Positions 10,060 to 22,920 are shown, counted from the stretch's first letter. The stretch: DNA of 64,000 nt from Dactylonectria macrodidyma (GCA_020744425.1 JAGMUV010000020.1:1340642-1404641); one strand, 5' to 3'. The notes: generated by a model from the sequence alone, not told the origin. A program made the numbers and translations.

Positions 10060-13000
10060 TTTATAGAATAGTATAATAGCTATAGAGCATACTAAAAGGA
10101 ACGGGTAACCGAATCCTGAGCCACTATTGCCACTATGCGGAATATTGCCTTAAGGCTATTACTATATAAAGCTACGAAGAGGACCAATTTACTAATTAAA
10201 TTAATACTTCTAAAGCAGGCTATACTAATACTTACATCTATAAATAGCTCATAACCTCTTACTATACTTACTTTATTCTATAGCCTAATGCCTATACTCT
10301 AAGAACTGCTTAGACTTTTACTAAGTCTATATACTCTAAGTATAATAAAAGGACCTCTTCTTATCCCTCTTACCCTTAGTCTACTAATAATAATTCTAGG
10401 CATGCTAATTCCTTAAATGCTAATTTCTTAAGGCACTCTTCTAATAGCTTCTATTATACTAAGCATACTTATACTATAAGAATCATTCTTTACTACTCCT
10501 TTATTACTACTATAAAGTTATTATTATAGTTATTATATATATTAAAGTATATATATTTAAAAGTAATAGTTTAATTAAATAGTTAATCTGCTTTTTATAA
10601 TTAATCTTAACTTACTTACTCTTAATAAGGAGGATTAGGCGCTTATATAAGAGTTTTATACTATTCTAAATAATAATAAGATATATAATTATATTTCGCT
10701 ATTAAAACCACTATTCGGACTTTTATTTCTGCGCTGCCGCGTTTCTATACAGTCATGTGTTTACATTGCTTGAGTTATCTTAAGACAAAGGACTCGATTA
10801 ATTGGTCGACCTAGTTATAGATAGACTCTTATCCCTCCTCCCTTAAACCTTCCTCCGCCAAATCCTTCAACCCATCGCAGTCGATATCAGAGGCGACCGC
10901 AGCAGGATTCCCTTGGTTTCTAACGCATCAGTCGTTTTACGCGTTAATAATAGCCACGTTTCTCATGACTTGCATCATCCACCCCTCGTTAATATTAGCT
11001 AGCGACTCGAGGAACGCTATTTCTTCTAGGGATATTTCAGATACTAGCTTCGCTATTAGTCACCTTAAGAAGTATCGTTCGTTTTTAATCTAGTTCTTAA
11101 ATCGTCAGTTACTTCTAAAGAGGCGCAGTCTTAAGAATACTTCAGTCTTAAAGATTATTAAAGTAACTCACTTACTATTAGAAAGTCACTAAGTCTTAAT
11201 AGTTCTAGTTTCTTTAAGACTACATCCTATTACTATAGCCTTTAGCTTATTAAGGGTTTTTATATCTTTACTAAGCTTAGTATCTAGGTTATATATAAAG
11301 AGAGTATAGTAACTATTAAAACCTAAGTTACTAAGAGCATAGAGTGTATTATACTAGACGTTTATTATAGTGTTTATTATAAGTCGGTTAGATTGCGAAG
11401 AGTTAGTCTCTGATGAGCTGAATTGCGATATAACTAGAATTATAAAGAGGTAACTGAATTATGACTTAGAACTGCGACGAGGTAACTTAGAATGTGACAA
11501 ACCCTCACGGAGCTTTTATCGTATGACGATTTTGCCTTCCGATATCTAGCTTTTCTATCTAGCTTTTCTATCTAGCTTTTCTATCTAGCTTTCCAGCTGC
11601 TTAACGCATCTCGAAGGGTTGATTAGGATAGTAAGGCTTATACCCTGATACAGTAGAAACTCTAGTCATTCTGAGTTGCTATTGCCTTAGGCTTGGGTTT
11701 TGGGCCCTTATACTGTTATTCACTATTGGTTGTTTTTTTGTTTTTTTTACTGTTTAATCTCTGGCCCCTCTCTGAGTGTGCGCTACTAAAGGACCATAAC
11801 CTTAATATAATTATATTTATTACTAAGAGTATTAGTTTAATATAAAGAGAAATAGCTTATAAATCTATAGCTATTATATTAATTAAAATAGGGAGAGAGC
11901 TCTTAATAAGCTCTATTTCTTTAGTATTATAAATAACCTTAACTTTAAAGAAGTCTTTAATAATTTACTTAATCTAATAATAGTTAAAGAAATGCTTATT
12001 ACTAGGATTTATATATATATAAAGGTCTTATAAGTATATAGTACTTAATATAAATACTATAGCTATATTATTCACTTTCTTTATAATATTAATAAGCTAT
12101 TTAAAGAGCTCTTAGTCCTACTTAAAGAGCTAGATATTATACTCTTATAGCTTTTTAATATAAAAAGTAACCTTCGCTTCTAATAATAGTTTGCTTATAA
12201 TTTCTAAATATATTACTTATACTTATTAATTTAGCTATATTACTTATAATACTATTACTTAGGCTATTATAATATTATTATAAAGTAGGATTAATTATAA
12301 TAGCTTCCTTTTAATAGTAGTATAATTAATTCTATTATTAGTTAAATAGCTAATATACTTAATAGTAAGGTCCCCTAAGGCCTTATTAAAGAGGTTATAA
12401 AAAGGGATCCTTATAATACTAATATATTAATAATTCTAAATTTATAAGTTATTAATACTAAATTAAATACTCTATAGTTCTAATTCCTTTATAATACTCT
12501 TAACTCTAAGTATATAACTAATCTTAAGTATATATTACTTAATATATAGGCTTAATACTAAATACTATTGCCTTCTATTTATAGGACTTTTATTAATAAA
12601 TTTAATTACTCTTAATTACTATTAATACTTATATTCCCTACTTTCTATTCTAATAGTAAGGCAGACTTTATAAAGCCTTGCTTATAGAGCATTATATACT
12701 AAGACTACTTTATATATATAATAAAATAGTAAGATAGATATTTTACTTACTATAAGACGTAGCTATTTATTACCTTTAATATACTATTATATATATAGGT
12801 CTAAAAGCAAAGTAATTACTTTATTAAGTAATATAAAGGCTGCTATTACTCTCTTATATATATTAATATAAAGGAAGCGATAGCTAAGCCTAATAAGCTA
12901 GAGGCTTAGGCCTTAATCCAGTTAATTATGCACTAAGCCACTATAATTAGGGGCATCTAGCTATATTAATATAAGTAAAGGAAGGAATTAAAAGTATATG

Positions 13001-16000
13001 CTTATAATCTAAGCAGGCCTGGCCTTTTTATTACTATAAGTATAGCTAATTATTACTAAAAATCCTTATATTATTATATACTTTGATTCTATAAGTAGTA
13101 AGCAGCTCTTAAAGTAAGCTAGATAGCCCTATTCTAATAACTATTAAGAGATAATACTTATATTACTACTTACTACTTCTATAAGTATTATATACTATTT
13201 AGAACTATTATCTTAAAGCAGAAGTTTAACTTAATAGACTTTTAAAGTCATTATAAATAGTAAAGTAAAGGGTCTAGTTATTACTACAGCCTCTATTAAT
13301 TAAATAGCCCTTTAGACTTAGATCCTAATAATAATCAGTCTTAGAAGCGATTTGCTTATATTTAAGGATATTATATATCTATAATTAACCCAGAGCTTTA
13401 GTAAATACAGGCGCTTAAAGAAAGGAATTCCTTAATCAGTAATCTATTAGAGTATCCTCTTACTATTTAGTTCTTATTAATAATAGTTAACTATATATAA
13501 TACTATTACTATAATAACTACTATATATAGCTTAATAAGTATACTAAGTAAGTAGAGTACTGCTTTAGATTTCCTTATAAGTAGCACTTCCTAGCCTCTT
13601 TTAATAAAGTTCCTTATTCTAAGTACTAAAGCTTTAGGGGTAAGTGAAATAATAGCTAGATTAACTACTATAACTGCTTACTTACTATTATATAGCTAGC
13701 TAATACAGATATCTCCCCTTATATAAGCCTATAGTAAGTAATTAATTATATAGCTAAATACTACTCTAAGTTAGAAAAGAAAAGTAAGTCTTTTACCTAG
13801 ATTAAGAAAGCTCTAATGCCCTAAGTTAAGGACTATAACCCCTTTATTTCCTTTACATTAAAGTTCCTAAATCAGCTAGTTACTAAGTAGGATTACTTAA
13901 AATAGGAGGTTTATTACTTACTCCTTAGCTTACTATTATAAAAGGGCTTATAAACCTGCTTATATATTAACTACTATTATTCTAATAAGCATTTCTACTC
14001 CCTATATATAGATAGCAATAAGATTAATAAGACCTTTAATATCTATAAAAAGTATAGTTAATGCTTAGAAACCCTAAAGGACCTAACTTATATTTCCTTC
14101 CTTAAATACTAGAATTTCTACTTTAAAGACCTTTCTAAGTAAAAGTAATAGTAACTAGAAAATATTAATAGTAAGCCTTATATATTAATTTACTTCCCTT
14201 ATTATTATACTAATCCAGAAGGTTAATAATAACCAGATTATTACTATATAAAGCTAATATTAAACTACTTATATTACTAAGTTAATAAGCTTTTAATATT
14301 TAATAGCTAACTTTTTAATTCTTATATTAAGGCTTTCTTATATTATTAATAATACTATAGTTATAATAATAATCATTATAGTTAGCTAAAAGAGGCTTAA
14401 CTATAGCCTTAAGAGAATTAATATAAAGCTCTGCTTATAGAAGAAGAATTTAATAATAAAGACTGAATTCACCTTACTACCCTTTTACTTAATAATTCCC
14501 TTACTTAAGAAGGTCTTAACTTACTTAGCTACTATAATATTAATATTAATTATAATTAAATATAGTATATAAATACTTATTTAGAACTTTAAGATAGCTA
14601 TTAAAAAGACTTTATTATTAATTACTTTATAGCTAATAATATAGAGATCCTTAGTCCTTATTAATATAATTAGCTTAACTTATAATAATAGCTTATATAT
14701 AATACTTTTATAAACTACTTCTAAGTATAAAATCCTATTTAAATCCTTTTCTATATTAATAGTAATAGTAATATAAGCAAGTCCTTCCTTATTAAAATGC
14801 TTTCTTCTTATTTTTAAATAGCTGCCTTATTAAATCCTAGCCCTATTTATTATATAATACTAATAAGTATTATAAGTAACTAAATATAGAGTAGTATTAT
14901 ACATTTATTACTATATCTCTTAATATATAGTACTTTTACTAACCTTCTCTTAGCTAATATAGCCACTCTTCAGTCCTGCTTATAGTATATTAAGTACTTT
15001 ATTATTAATAAAAAAAGCATACTAAGGCTTAAGCAGTTAGTATAAATCGATTCCTATTTATAATAAGCCTTTTTATAGTATAGCCTTAAGTTCTTTAATA
15101 GTATAAGCATCTTATTAATAGGTGATTTCTTCTAATTACTACTTATCTAGCAAAAGCTACTATATTTAACTAATACTAGCCTATCTTTACTAAAAAGGAG
15201 AGGGCAAGTAGCTTACTAATTATTTAATTACACTATCTTCTTAATTATAATATAATACTAAACTAATAATAATTAGGCCTAGTTCTATTAAGCATTATAA
15301 GAATTATATAAAGTTAAGTTATTTATATTATTATAAAACCTCTTTAGTAATTAAGTATAAGCTAAGCTAATATAAAGTAAGATTAATAGCTTTAAAACTA
15401 TTTTATAAGTATATTCTATAAAGGCCTAGATTAATAAGTATAATTATAAGTATATAATATACTTTAATAACTTAGTAATATAAGTAAAAGTAAAGAATCA
15501 GAGTAATAATATAAAGTAAGCACTAAGTAATAACACTAGTAACCTATCTAATAAATTCCCTATTATTAAAAGCACTAGAGTAATGCTTATAACTAACCTA
15601 TAGTAGCCAGCTGGCTTAGTTAATAGCGCTCAGAGTACTATATATAATATTACTTAGAATAAAGGCACTAACCTATAGGAAGAACCCCTAGTAGTTATTA
15701 TAGTAGATTTCAATAGCTATAATAAGCTACTATATCTAATAATAAATAAAAGCAAAAAAATCATACCCATCCTTCTAATTATATATAATTTTCTAGTAAG
15801 TAATAAGACCTATGCTTATATATAGTTTCCCTTAATTATAGCATTTACTATTACTATTTATAAATACTAGAGCCTAATAAAGGATTAAATAGTTACTAAC
15901 CTTACTATACACAACTTCTAGGCCAGTATTAGTTATATTACTATCTTACGAATTACCTCACTAGAAGGCCTACTCCTTAAGGCACTATTTAACTGCCAGA

Positions 16001-16150
16001 GCCTCTATAACTATATGCTTATAGAAGGTTTATATGCCTGCATTTCCTACATACTGCATTTATAGCTAACTATAAGGCAGGGATGAAAATACACTTTACT
16101 AACTAATAATGCCATCAGGCTTAATAGCTAACCGATCCGCTATATTTACT
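10060..16150 (+). pseudogene. Helitron Rep-helicase relic (HUH endonuclease plus PIF1-like helicase)
   Basis: Stops read through, the plus strand shows an N-terminal region (from about 12600, with an ADF..P-type start) and then the replication-initiator domain. The HUH box is near 13270-13296: the family's GSSHxHGLYW appears as GSSYYYSLY, both His (13279-13281, 13285-13287) changed to Tyr by C>T. A stretch corresponding to KPRxxNYFPRY follows near 14170. The PIF1-like helicase has its P-loop near 14775-14800, here SNISKSFLIKML for a GGTGKSFLIKML-type motif. Walker B IGDFFQL is at 15118-15135. The helicase ends near 15400. A more N-terminal segment, about 9970-10280, reads openly for some 80 codons. 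The family A copy at 10697-11804 splits the gene. It is non-functional. Confidence 0.65.
10697..11804 (+). mobile_element. Family A retroposon, core type A2, well preserved
   Basis: 1,108 bp from CGCTATTAAAACCACTATTC to GGACCATAACCTTA, flanked by the exact 14-bp duplication ATATAATTATATTT (10683-10696, 11805-11818). It is the best full-length reference copy, keeping GC-rich islands at 10735-11100. A 13-bp tandem repeat (TATCTAGCTTTTC) is at 11547-11592 and a T-rich run lies about 60 bp before the 3' end. No long frame is seen in either direction. Confidence 0.8.
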
Positions 16151-16380
16151 ATACTATATTAATTAAATGACATTTTCCTATAAGCTATAGGGAAAGGGGA
16201 AATTCGATATATAGTATATAGTTAATTAGGCCTGTCAGGAAGTGAGAGAGGGACCCCTATGTCTATTAGTCAATTCCCTGACTATAGGTTTGAAGTGATT
16301 TAATAGCTAGTTACTACTATAGTTAAAAGGGGATTCTAAGAGGTTCCCCCAGGAGAATTAATAGAAAGTATACAGTATTT

Positions 16381-16449
16381 ACCCTTCGGGCTGGATATTC
16401 AGCTATTAAGTCCCATGCCTTAGTAACTTAATGGGTGTTCGAAGTATTT
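16381..16449 (+). repeat. Helitron 3' terminus with inverted repeat and hairpin
   Basis: ACCCTTCGGGCTGGAT is inverted relative to the 5' end. It is followed by a 5-bp-stem hairpin CCCAT...ATGGG (16412-16435) and about 14 bp to the junction TATTT|TATAATATTAG. The canonical CTRR end is not seen, consistent with the Helitron2/Helentron type or with mutation. Confidence 0.5.
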
Positions 16450-17299
16450 TATAATATTAGTTTATAATTATATAATTTATATATTATAACTCTTTAAATT
16501 ATTAAAAAAAGTATTATTAATAGTTATTATTTCTTTTTATTTCTCTTTTTAAATTAATTCTTTTAATAAAACTTACTTTATTTTAATCTATTAAATTATA
16601 TCCTTATTTAATAAGGCTTATAAGAATAAGTTCTTTTAAAAGATATAGTAATTAAAGATTATTAGCTAAATAAGCTTCTTATAATTAGACTAACTAAACT
16701 TAGCCTTTATTATATATTTTAAGTTAAATAAGTAAGATACTCTTTATAGCTTAAGAAGCAGGCTTTAATCTTCTTTAATTCTCTTAATTAGTGTATATAT
16801 AAGATAATTCTTATATACTAGTATTAGTAAGGGTCTACTAGGCTATTGCATAATACGCAATATGCATATTATATTATTTATTTAATTAGGGGGGGTTATT
16901 ATAAATTAGTTATATTATGAGTAATTAAATTATAATTATTAAATTATAACTTAGAATTATAATGAGCTTAGAATACAATAAACCCTTATAGAGCTTTTAT
17001 ATAATGATTTTACTTTTTAATATCTAGCTTTTCTATTTAGCTTTTCTATTTAGCTTTTCTACCTAGCTTTTCTATCTAGCTTTTTAGCTACTTAATGCAT
17101 TTTAAAGGGTTAATTAAAATAGTAAGGCTTATATTCTAATATAATAAAAACTAGTTATTTTAAACTACTATTACTTTAGGCTTAAGTTTTAGGCCTTTAT
17201 ATTATTATTTATTATTAGTTATTTTTTTTAATTATTTAATCTCTAGCCCCTCTTTAAGTATGTATTACTAAGGACTATAACTTTAATAAAAGTCTTTAT

Positions 17300-20200
17300 A
17301 TAATTAAAATTATATATTTAATTCTAGTTTTAAACTATTTATTTAAACTTATATTTCATAATAGAATTATTAGAATTTATTCTTATTTTATAAACTTAAT
17401 AGCCTTTTATAAGGGTTTTATTATTAAAAAGTCTATTATAAACTAAACCTTTTAAGCTAATAATTCTTTTATTTCTATTTTTATAAAAAGTATTTACTTA
17501 TTTTTATATATACTTTCTATAATCTTATTATAACTTAAAGGTTTTATATAACTTTTAATTATATTATATATAATATTTATAAAAAGAAATTTTTAAAAAT
17601 CTTTATAATGTTCTATAGGTTTCTTAAGAATATTAATAATTAATTTAATTATTATATTAAGTTTAGACTCTATTAAAGAATTATATATATTATTTTTTTC
17701 TTTTTCTTTATTTATAATAGAATTATTATTATTAAAAAATATATTTTTATAAATAATAATATCTTTAGAAATTATTATTTTATATTTTTTATAGTTTTAG
17801 ATTTTATAAATATTATTTAAATAGCTTATTATAATACTTTTATAAGCTTTAGTATTTAATTTATTATTAAAAAGCTTATTCTTATAATATATAATAGATT
17901 TAAAAGTCTTTATAAAATCTTTTTTTTTAAAGTAAGAAGTTTATTATCCTTAAGTTCTAAAAGATATAAGAACATTATAAAAGAATAAAGAGCTTTATTA
18001 TATATATATTCTATAGCTTTTAAAGCTTTAGATTAAAAGAACTTAAGTATATTAAAAATAAAAATAATTATTTATATATTATTTAAAATAGTCTTATTTA
18101 CTCTTTCAATAAAACTATTAGATTCTTTAATATAAAAAGGAAAAAAATTATAATATATTCTCTTCTTTTTATAATAAAGAGCTAGATTATACTTATATTC
18201 TTTAGTATTATTAAAAAAAACTTCTTTTATAATTATTTTTTCTTTATTATTTTTAATTTTAAAATTTTTTTTAAAGCTTTATTTTTATTTTTTATAATAT
18301 ATATTTTAAAAAACTTAGTACTTCTATTAAAAAAAGTTATAATATATTTATATTTATAATATAATATAAGTATTATAAGATTATATATATTTATAATAAA
18401 TTTATTTAAAAAGTTATATTAAGTCTTATTTATAATTCTTTTTATTTTATTAATTATTTTAGCTTTTATATAGTTTTTATATTAAATTATTTAAGTTATT
18501 TAGTTTTAAAGTATTTAAAACTAAATATTATTTTTAAAATATTTTCCTTTATATAGCTTTAGAAGATATCTTCTTAAAGTCTTTATATTTAAATAAACTA
18601 GCTTTAAATATTACTTATATATATTTATAATTATAATTTTATTTTCTTTAGTTAAAAAGATATTATTTAAAAGTAAAGTTATATATAAATTTTCTTTATT
18701 TTCCTTTATTTTTAAAAAAAGAATATATAATCTATTTCTTTTTAAACCTTTATTAATTTTTTATTTTTAAAAAGATATATATATTTATAATTTTTCTAAG
18801 TTGCTGTTGCCTTGGGCTTGGGTTTTGGGCCCTCACACTGTTATTCACTATTGGTTGTTTTTTTTTTTTTACTGTTTAACCTCTGGCCCCTCTCTGAGTG
18901 TGCGCTGCTAAGGACCATAACCTTAATATATTTATAATTTAAAAAAGTAAATATAGTCTTTTAAAAAGAAAAGTAACTTATTAAATTAATTTTTAATTTA
19001 AAAATATAATAATAGTTTTTAATATATATATAATATTAGTATTTAAAATGTAGAATTTTATATTATTATAGCCTTTAATAATTAATATAAATACTTAGTT
19101 TTAAAAAATAACTTTATTTATATTATAATAACTTATAAATAAGCTTTTATTTAATATTATATACTTAATAGGTCTTATATTATATATAAAGTTAATTATA
19201 TTTTTTATATTATTAAAAAGAGATCTTATTTTCTTATATTTTTTTAAAAACTTTTAGAATTTAAAGTATATCTCTTTTTATTATTCTTAATAAAAGGTTA
19301 TTTTTATAGTTATTTTTATAGTTATTAAAAGGGTTATTTATTTAATTAACTTTATTTAGAGCTTAAGTAATAGTAAGAAGGATTTTAAGATCTATTAGAT
19401 CTTCAGACTTAGAATTAGACTTAGAGTTTTTATTAACTTTAGAAATAGCCTTCTTATTAACTAAAGAGACTAAGAGTTATTCTTATTCTTTTTCTCTTTT
19501 TTCTCTCTTTTTATTAAATAAAATAACTCTTTTAAAAATAGACTTATAGATTCTAAAATTAGTAAAGCCTTTTAAAACTTTAAGATATAAAAAGTAATAA
19601 TCCTTATTTATATACCCTAAGAGCTTATAATAAGAGTATTTTAAAGCTCTTTTATTTTTCTTTTAAATCTTTTTTAATTTAATATAGCTAATTATCTCTT
19701 TAGAAATCTTAAGTTTTTTAAATTTATTTAATAAAAAAGAAAAAAGTGATTTAAGATTATATACTTTAGAATTACTTTTTAAAGCTTAAATAATAGAAGT
19801 AATATAATTATTATACTCTTCTCTAAGGTTATAAAATAAAAAGGTAATAATAAAAGGCTTTAGAAAAGAGATGTCTCTAATAACTAATTTATTAATAAGC
19901 TCTTTTAATTTATTTAGATATTCTTTTATTAAAAGACTTAAATAACTTCTTTCTAATAACTCTTTTAATATAAGAAAGTTATTAATAAAACTAAAAGAAT
20001 TATAAAGATTCTTTAAAGAATCCTAGGCCTATGTAATAAAACTTATTTACTTAATTTATAAAAGAAGTCTATCTTTAAATAAGAATTAAATTTCTATTAG
20101 TATATTAGTACTTTTAATATAATCTTTTTTAATTATTCTTTTAATTAGCTTTTACTTAATTAAATATACTTTTATTCTAAAAGACTAAATTATATAATTT

Positions 20201-20426
20201 TTATTACCTTTTAATTTAAATATAAAAAAAGATTTTTTTCTAAACCTTATTATAAAGTTAGAAACTTATAAAATTTAAAAAGAAAGAAATTCTTAAAGTT
20301 TAAAAGATTTAAAAGAGCTTTTATATAGACTTAAAAAAATCAGAACTTATGAAATAGATTATTTCTAATAGTTAGAATAACTAATTAGTAAATATACTTA
20401 AGTATATAAAACCTAGGCTTATAATC
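17300..20426 (-). pseudogene. Copia gag-integrase-RT relic (N-terminal part of polyprotein)
   Basis: Minus-strand coding, read leftward from the 5' LTR. Gag occupies about 20400-19300 with a CCHC zinc knuckle near 19560-19620: a CxxC-GHxxxxC pattern with Cys decayed to Tyr, followed by a FTNFR-type stretch. Acidic linker sequence lies at 19380-19500. Integrase follows, and near 18085-18125 the ESNSFIERVNKTI stretch corresponds to the copia PEQNGVAERxNRTI block. The start of reverse transcriptase is at 17300-17560, with YKFK matching RYKARLV. A 132-bp family A piece interrupts it at 18794-18925. Stops are frequent throughout. Together with 5746-8001 this gives the complete copia order. Confidence 0.65.
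18794..18925 (+). mobile_element. Family A, 5'-truncated copy (132 bp), barely mutated
   Basis: Only the last 132 bp of the family (from GTTGCTGTTGCCTTGGGC to GGACCATAACCTTA) is present. It is flanked by the exact 15-bp duplication ATATATTTATAATTT (18779-18793, 18926-18940). Its composition is far less A+T-rich than the surrounding copia sequence, so it probably was too short or arrived too late for RIP. Confidence 0.8.
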
Positions 20427-20973
20427 TATAAAGGCTAGAGTAGTAAAAAGAGTAGAAAGAATAGAAGGTTATTAATAGAACTTCGTAATTATAAGTTAAA
20501 GAATTAACTAATTAGAAAAATAAATAAAGATTTAAAAAGATTAAAAAAAGATAATTAAAAAGGTAATTAGTTTAATTTAATTAATTAAGAAATATATATA
20601 TTAATAATAATAATCTTATTAGACTAATTAGAAAAAAGCTTTAATTTTATAAAGAGATTACTATCTAATTATATATCTAATTTAATAAGGGATTTAGATA
20701 ATTTATTATAATAAAACTAAGTAAGATATATCCTAAGTTTTATAACTATTAGATATATATTTAATATTTAAACTCTACTCTCATTAAAAGTTCTTATTAT
20801 AGATATCTTTTATAATTATAATATAAAGAAGATAAGCTTTCTAAAGTATATAATATATTATTATAAAGCTAAAAATTAGAAGATTCTGAATATATTATTT
20901 ATATTCTTATTTAATAAGAGCTAGAAGAGATATTTCTTTATTAAATATATATTGTATATATAAGGACTTTATA
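20427..20973 (-). repeat. Copia 5' LTR
   Basis: 547 bp from TATAAAGGCTAGAG to GGACTTTATA, matching the left LTR and the solo LTR at 29402-29948 apart from transitions. Its right neighbour TTATTAAAGTGG belongs to repeat B. Confidence 0.7.
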
Positions 20974-22920
20974 TTATTAAAGTGGTTTAAGTATAAAGCT
21001 AACTTTATTATATCTTACTATTAGGTCTATTATTATATTGCTATATATATTAATTATTCTATTAAAGAAGTTTTAAAAGTAAGGCTAGTAAAGTATGAAA
21101 TATAACTATACTATTTTTAAGCTCTTTAAAGACTTATACTAAAGACTAGCTTTATAAATAATAGCTTATTTAAAATAAAGTAAGATTATTATATAATTAA
21201 TTAATATAATTAGAATATAACTATAAGACTATAGTATAATTATAATATATTAATAATTCTTATATGAAAAAAAGGGCTAGTACTTATATACTATATTTAT
21301 AATTATACTATAAAGCTTAATGCTTTTATATAAAAGCAGCTTACCTTTATTATAGAGCTATTAGATCTAGTCTAATAATAGTAAGAAGAACTAAGCAATT
21401 CAGATATTATATTAGTATTAATAATAAGAGATAAGACTAAATTATTCTTACTATATATTATAAACTGTATTTTTAGAAGTAAAGAGCTTTTATAATTTAA
21501 AGTATTTAGCTATTTACTTAGCTTTAAGACTAACTTTATAAATATTCTTATTTAGATTTAGATATATTTTAATTCTTTATATTAAGCCTATATTAAATAA
21601 TAGCTAGATCTATAAGAAGCTCTATTAATACTTAGTTAAGAGTTATAACTAAATAATATCTATTTCTAAATAAATAGCTTTAAGTTACTTTACTTAAAGG
21701 CTTATAAATACTATAGTCTAATCCTTTAAGACCTTTACTTTTATAATTATATATTCTTTATAATCTTAAAAAAAGAATAGTCTTACTAAAAAGGTATAAT
21801 ACTAATTCCTTTTTTATAAATAGTAATAGTCTATAAAGGCTAGATTTAATATTTCTAAACTTTTAATAAAATAGTAATACTTATCTTTAATAGTTATTTT
21901 ATAAATAAGTTTAATAAATAAGATAAAAACTTTATAAAGAAATAAGTATTAAAGCCTTATAATATAAAGAGAAGTGCTTATAAAGTATTAATAAGAATAT
22001 AGTCTTATATTTTATTCTATTTATTCTTTAGAAAAGGGTTTAAAATAAGCTAGTAAATAATATACTTAAACTTTAGTAAAGGTTATAAGAAAGGGCTAAG
22101 TAACTAAGTTCACTCTTATATTTATAATATTACTTTATTATGCATTTTTATAAAAAATGCTTAGACTAATTATAAGCTTTAGAGTCTAGACTAAGACTTT
22201 AAAGAGATTATAGATTTATATACTTTTAGTAATTAAATTAAGAAGGAGGATAGTATTAGAGCGAATAATAAGAATATTAACTTATAAGAGTATTATCATG
22301 CTTTTTTAAATATTCTATTTATAATTTAGAAAAGTAAAATTAAAGATATACTTATAAATTTAATATTAAAAAGCTTATATAAAGAAGTAAGAGTAATTAA
22401 TATAAAGAAAGATAATAATATTATTATTTAATAAAGCTAATCATTTTATATAATATTATAAGATATTTAAGATTTACTTTTTTAAAGTATAAGCCTTTTT
22501 ATTTAAAAGGAAATTAATATAATATTAAAGCTTTAAAAGAAAGAAAATATAAATATTATAATAAATATTTAAAATAAGAATAATAATAAGTTATTTATAT
22601 ATACTAATAGGCTTTATAAAAGGCTAGATATTTTATAATAGCTTGCTTAAATAAAAGAAATACTAATTAATAAAGTTAGTTCAAAGAGTTAAATATATCT
22701 TAAAATCAGCCCTTATATATTATATATATAATATTACTCTAAGTCTAGTAAAGTAATAGACTTTAAATAAGCTATAATTAATAGTAATATTACTAATAGT
22801 CGTATTTTTTAATAAGTATAGTACTTAGCTTTAAAAAGAGGAGAGTAAGTAGTACTTTTAATATATTAGTAATAAAAAGAGTATAAGAAAATCTTATATT
22901 ATATATACTATTAAGAATAT

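Larger units (their letters stand above)
9400..16449 (+). mobile_element. Helitron, RIP-degraded, containing a family A copy
   Basis: Begins TCAGCCCGAAGGGC and codes on plus for a Rep-helicase relic. An inverted copy of the 5' end (ACCCTTCGGGCTGGAT, 16381-16396) lies about 55 bp before the 3' end. Between them a CCCAT...ATGGG hairpin can form (16412-16435). Such asymmetric inverted ends with a 3' hairpin are described for the Helitron2/Helentron group. The empty site is visible in the related family A copy near 26880 (ATTAATTAATATAATATTA), placing the ends within a base or two and showing no target duplication. Net length is about 5.9 kb without the guest copy. Confidence 0.7.
8002..17285 (+). 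mobile_element. Family A retroposon, core type A1, split by a MITE and a Helitron
   Basis: The outer ends are TATTATTAAAACCGCTATTC at left and GACTATAACTTTA at right, flanked by the 14-bp duplication ATAAAAGTCTTTAT (7988-8001 and 17286-17299) inside the copia RT domain. Removing the MITE (8047-9200) and the Helitron (9400-16449) leaves about 1.08 kb in three pieces, matching other family members. The copia reading frame resumes across the duplication, which confirms the insertion. Confidence 0.75.
4133..20973 (-). mobile_element. Ty1/copia LTR retrotransposon carrying nested insertions
   Basis: Coding is on the minus strand. Direct LTRs of about 547 bp lie at 4133-5745 (after removing a family A insertion) and 20427-20973. 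Their ends are RIP-altered forms of TGTAAAG...CTTTACA, as shown by the better preserved solo LTR at 29402-29948. Read leftward the interior holds gag with a zinc knuckle, integrase, reverse transcriptase and RNase H, i.e. the copia order. It is swollen to 16.8 kb by a SINE, a family A copy with its own guests, and a truncated family A copy. The expected 5-bp duplication is absent: AAAAG at 4128-4132 versus TTATT at 20974-20978, and the two flanks belong to different elements. Confidence 0.75.

Noticed and set aside
10697..11804. Family A as an LTR or solo LTR
   Set aside because: Copies have 13-15 bp duplications and 5' truncations, do not start TG and end CA, and never flank an internal coding region.
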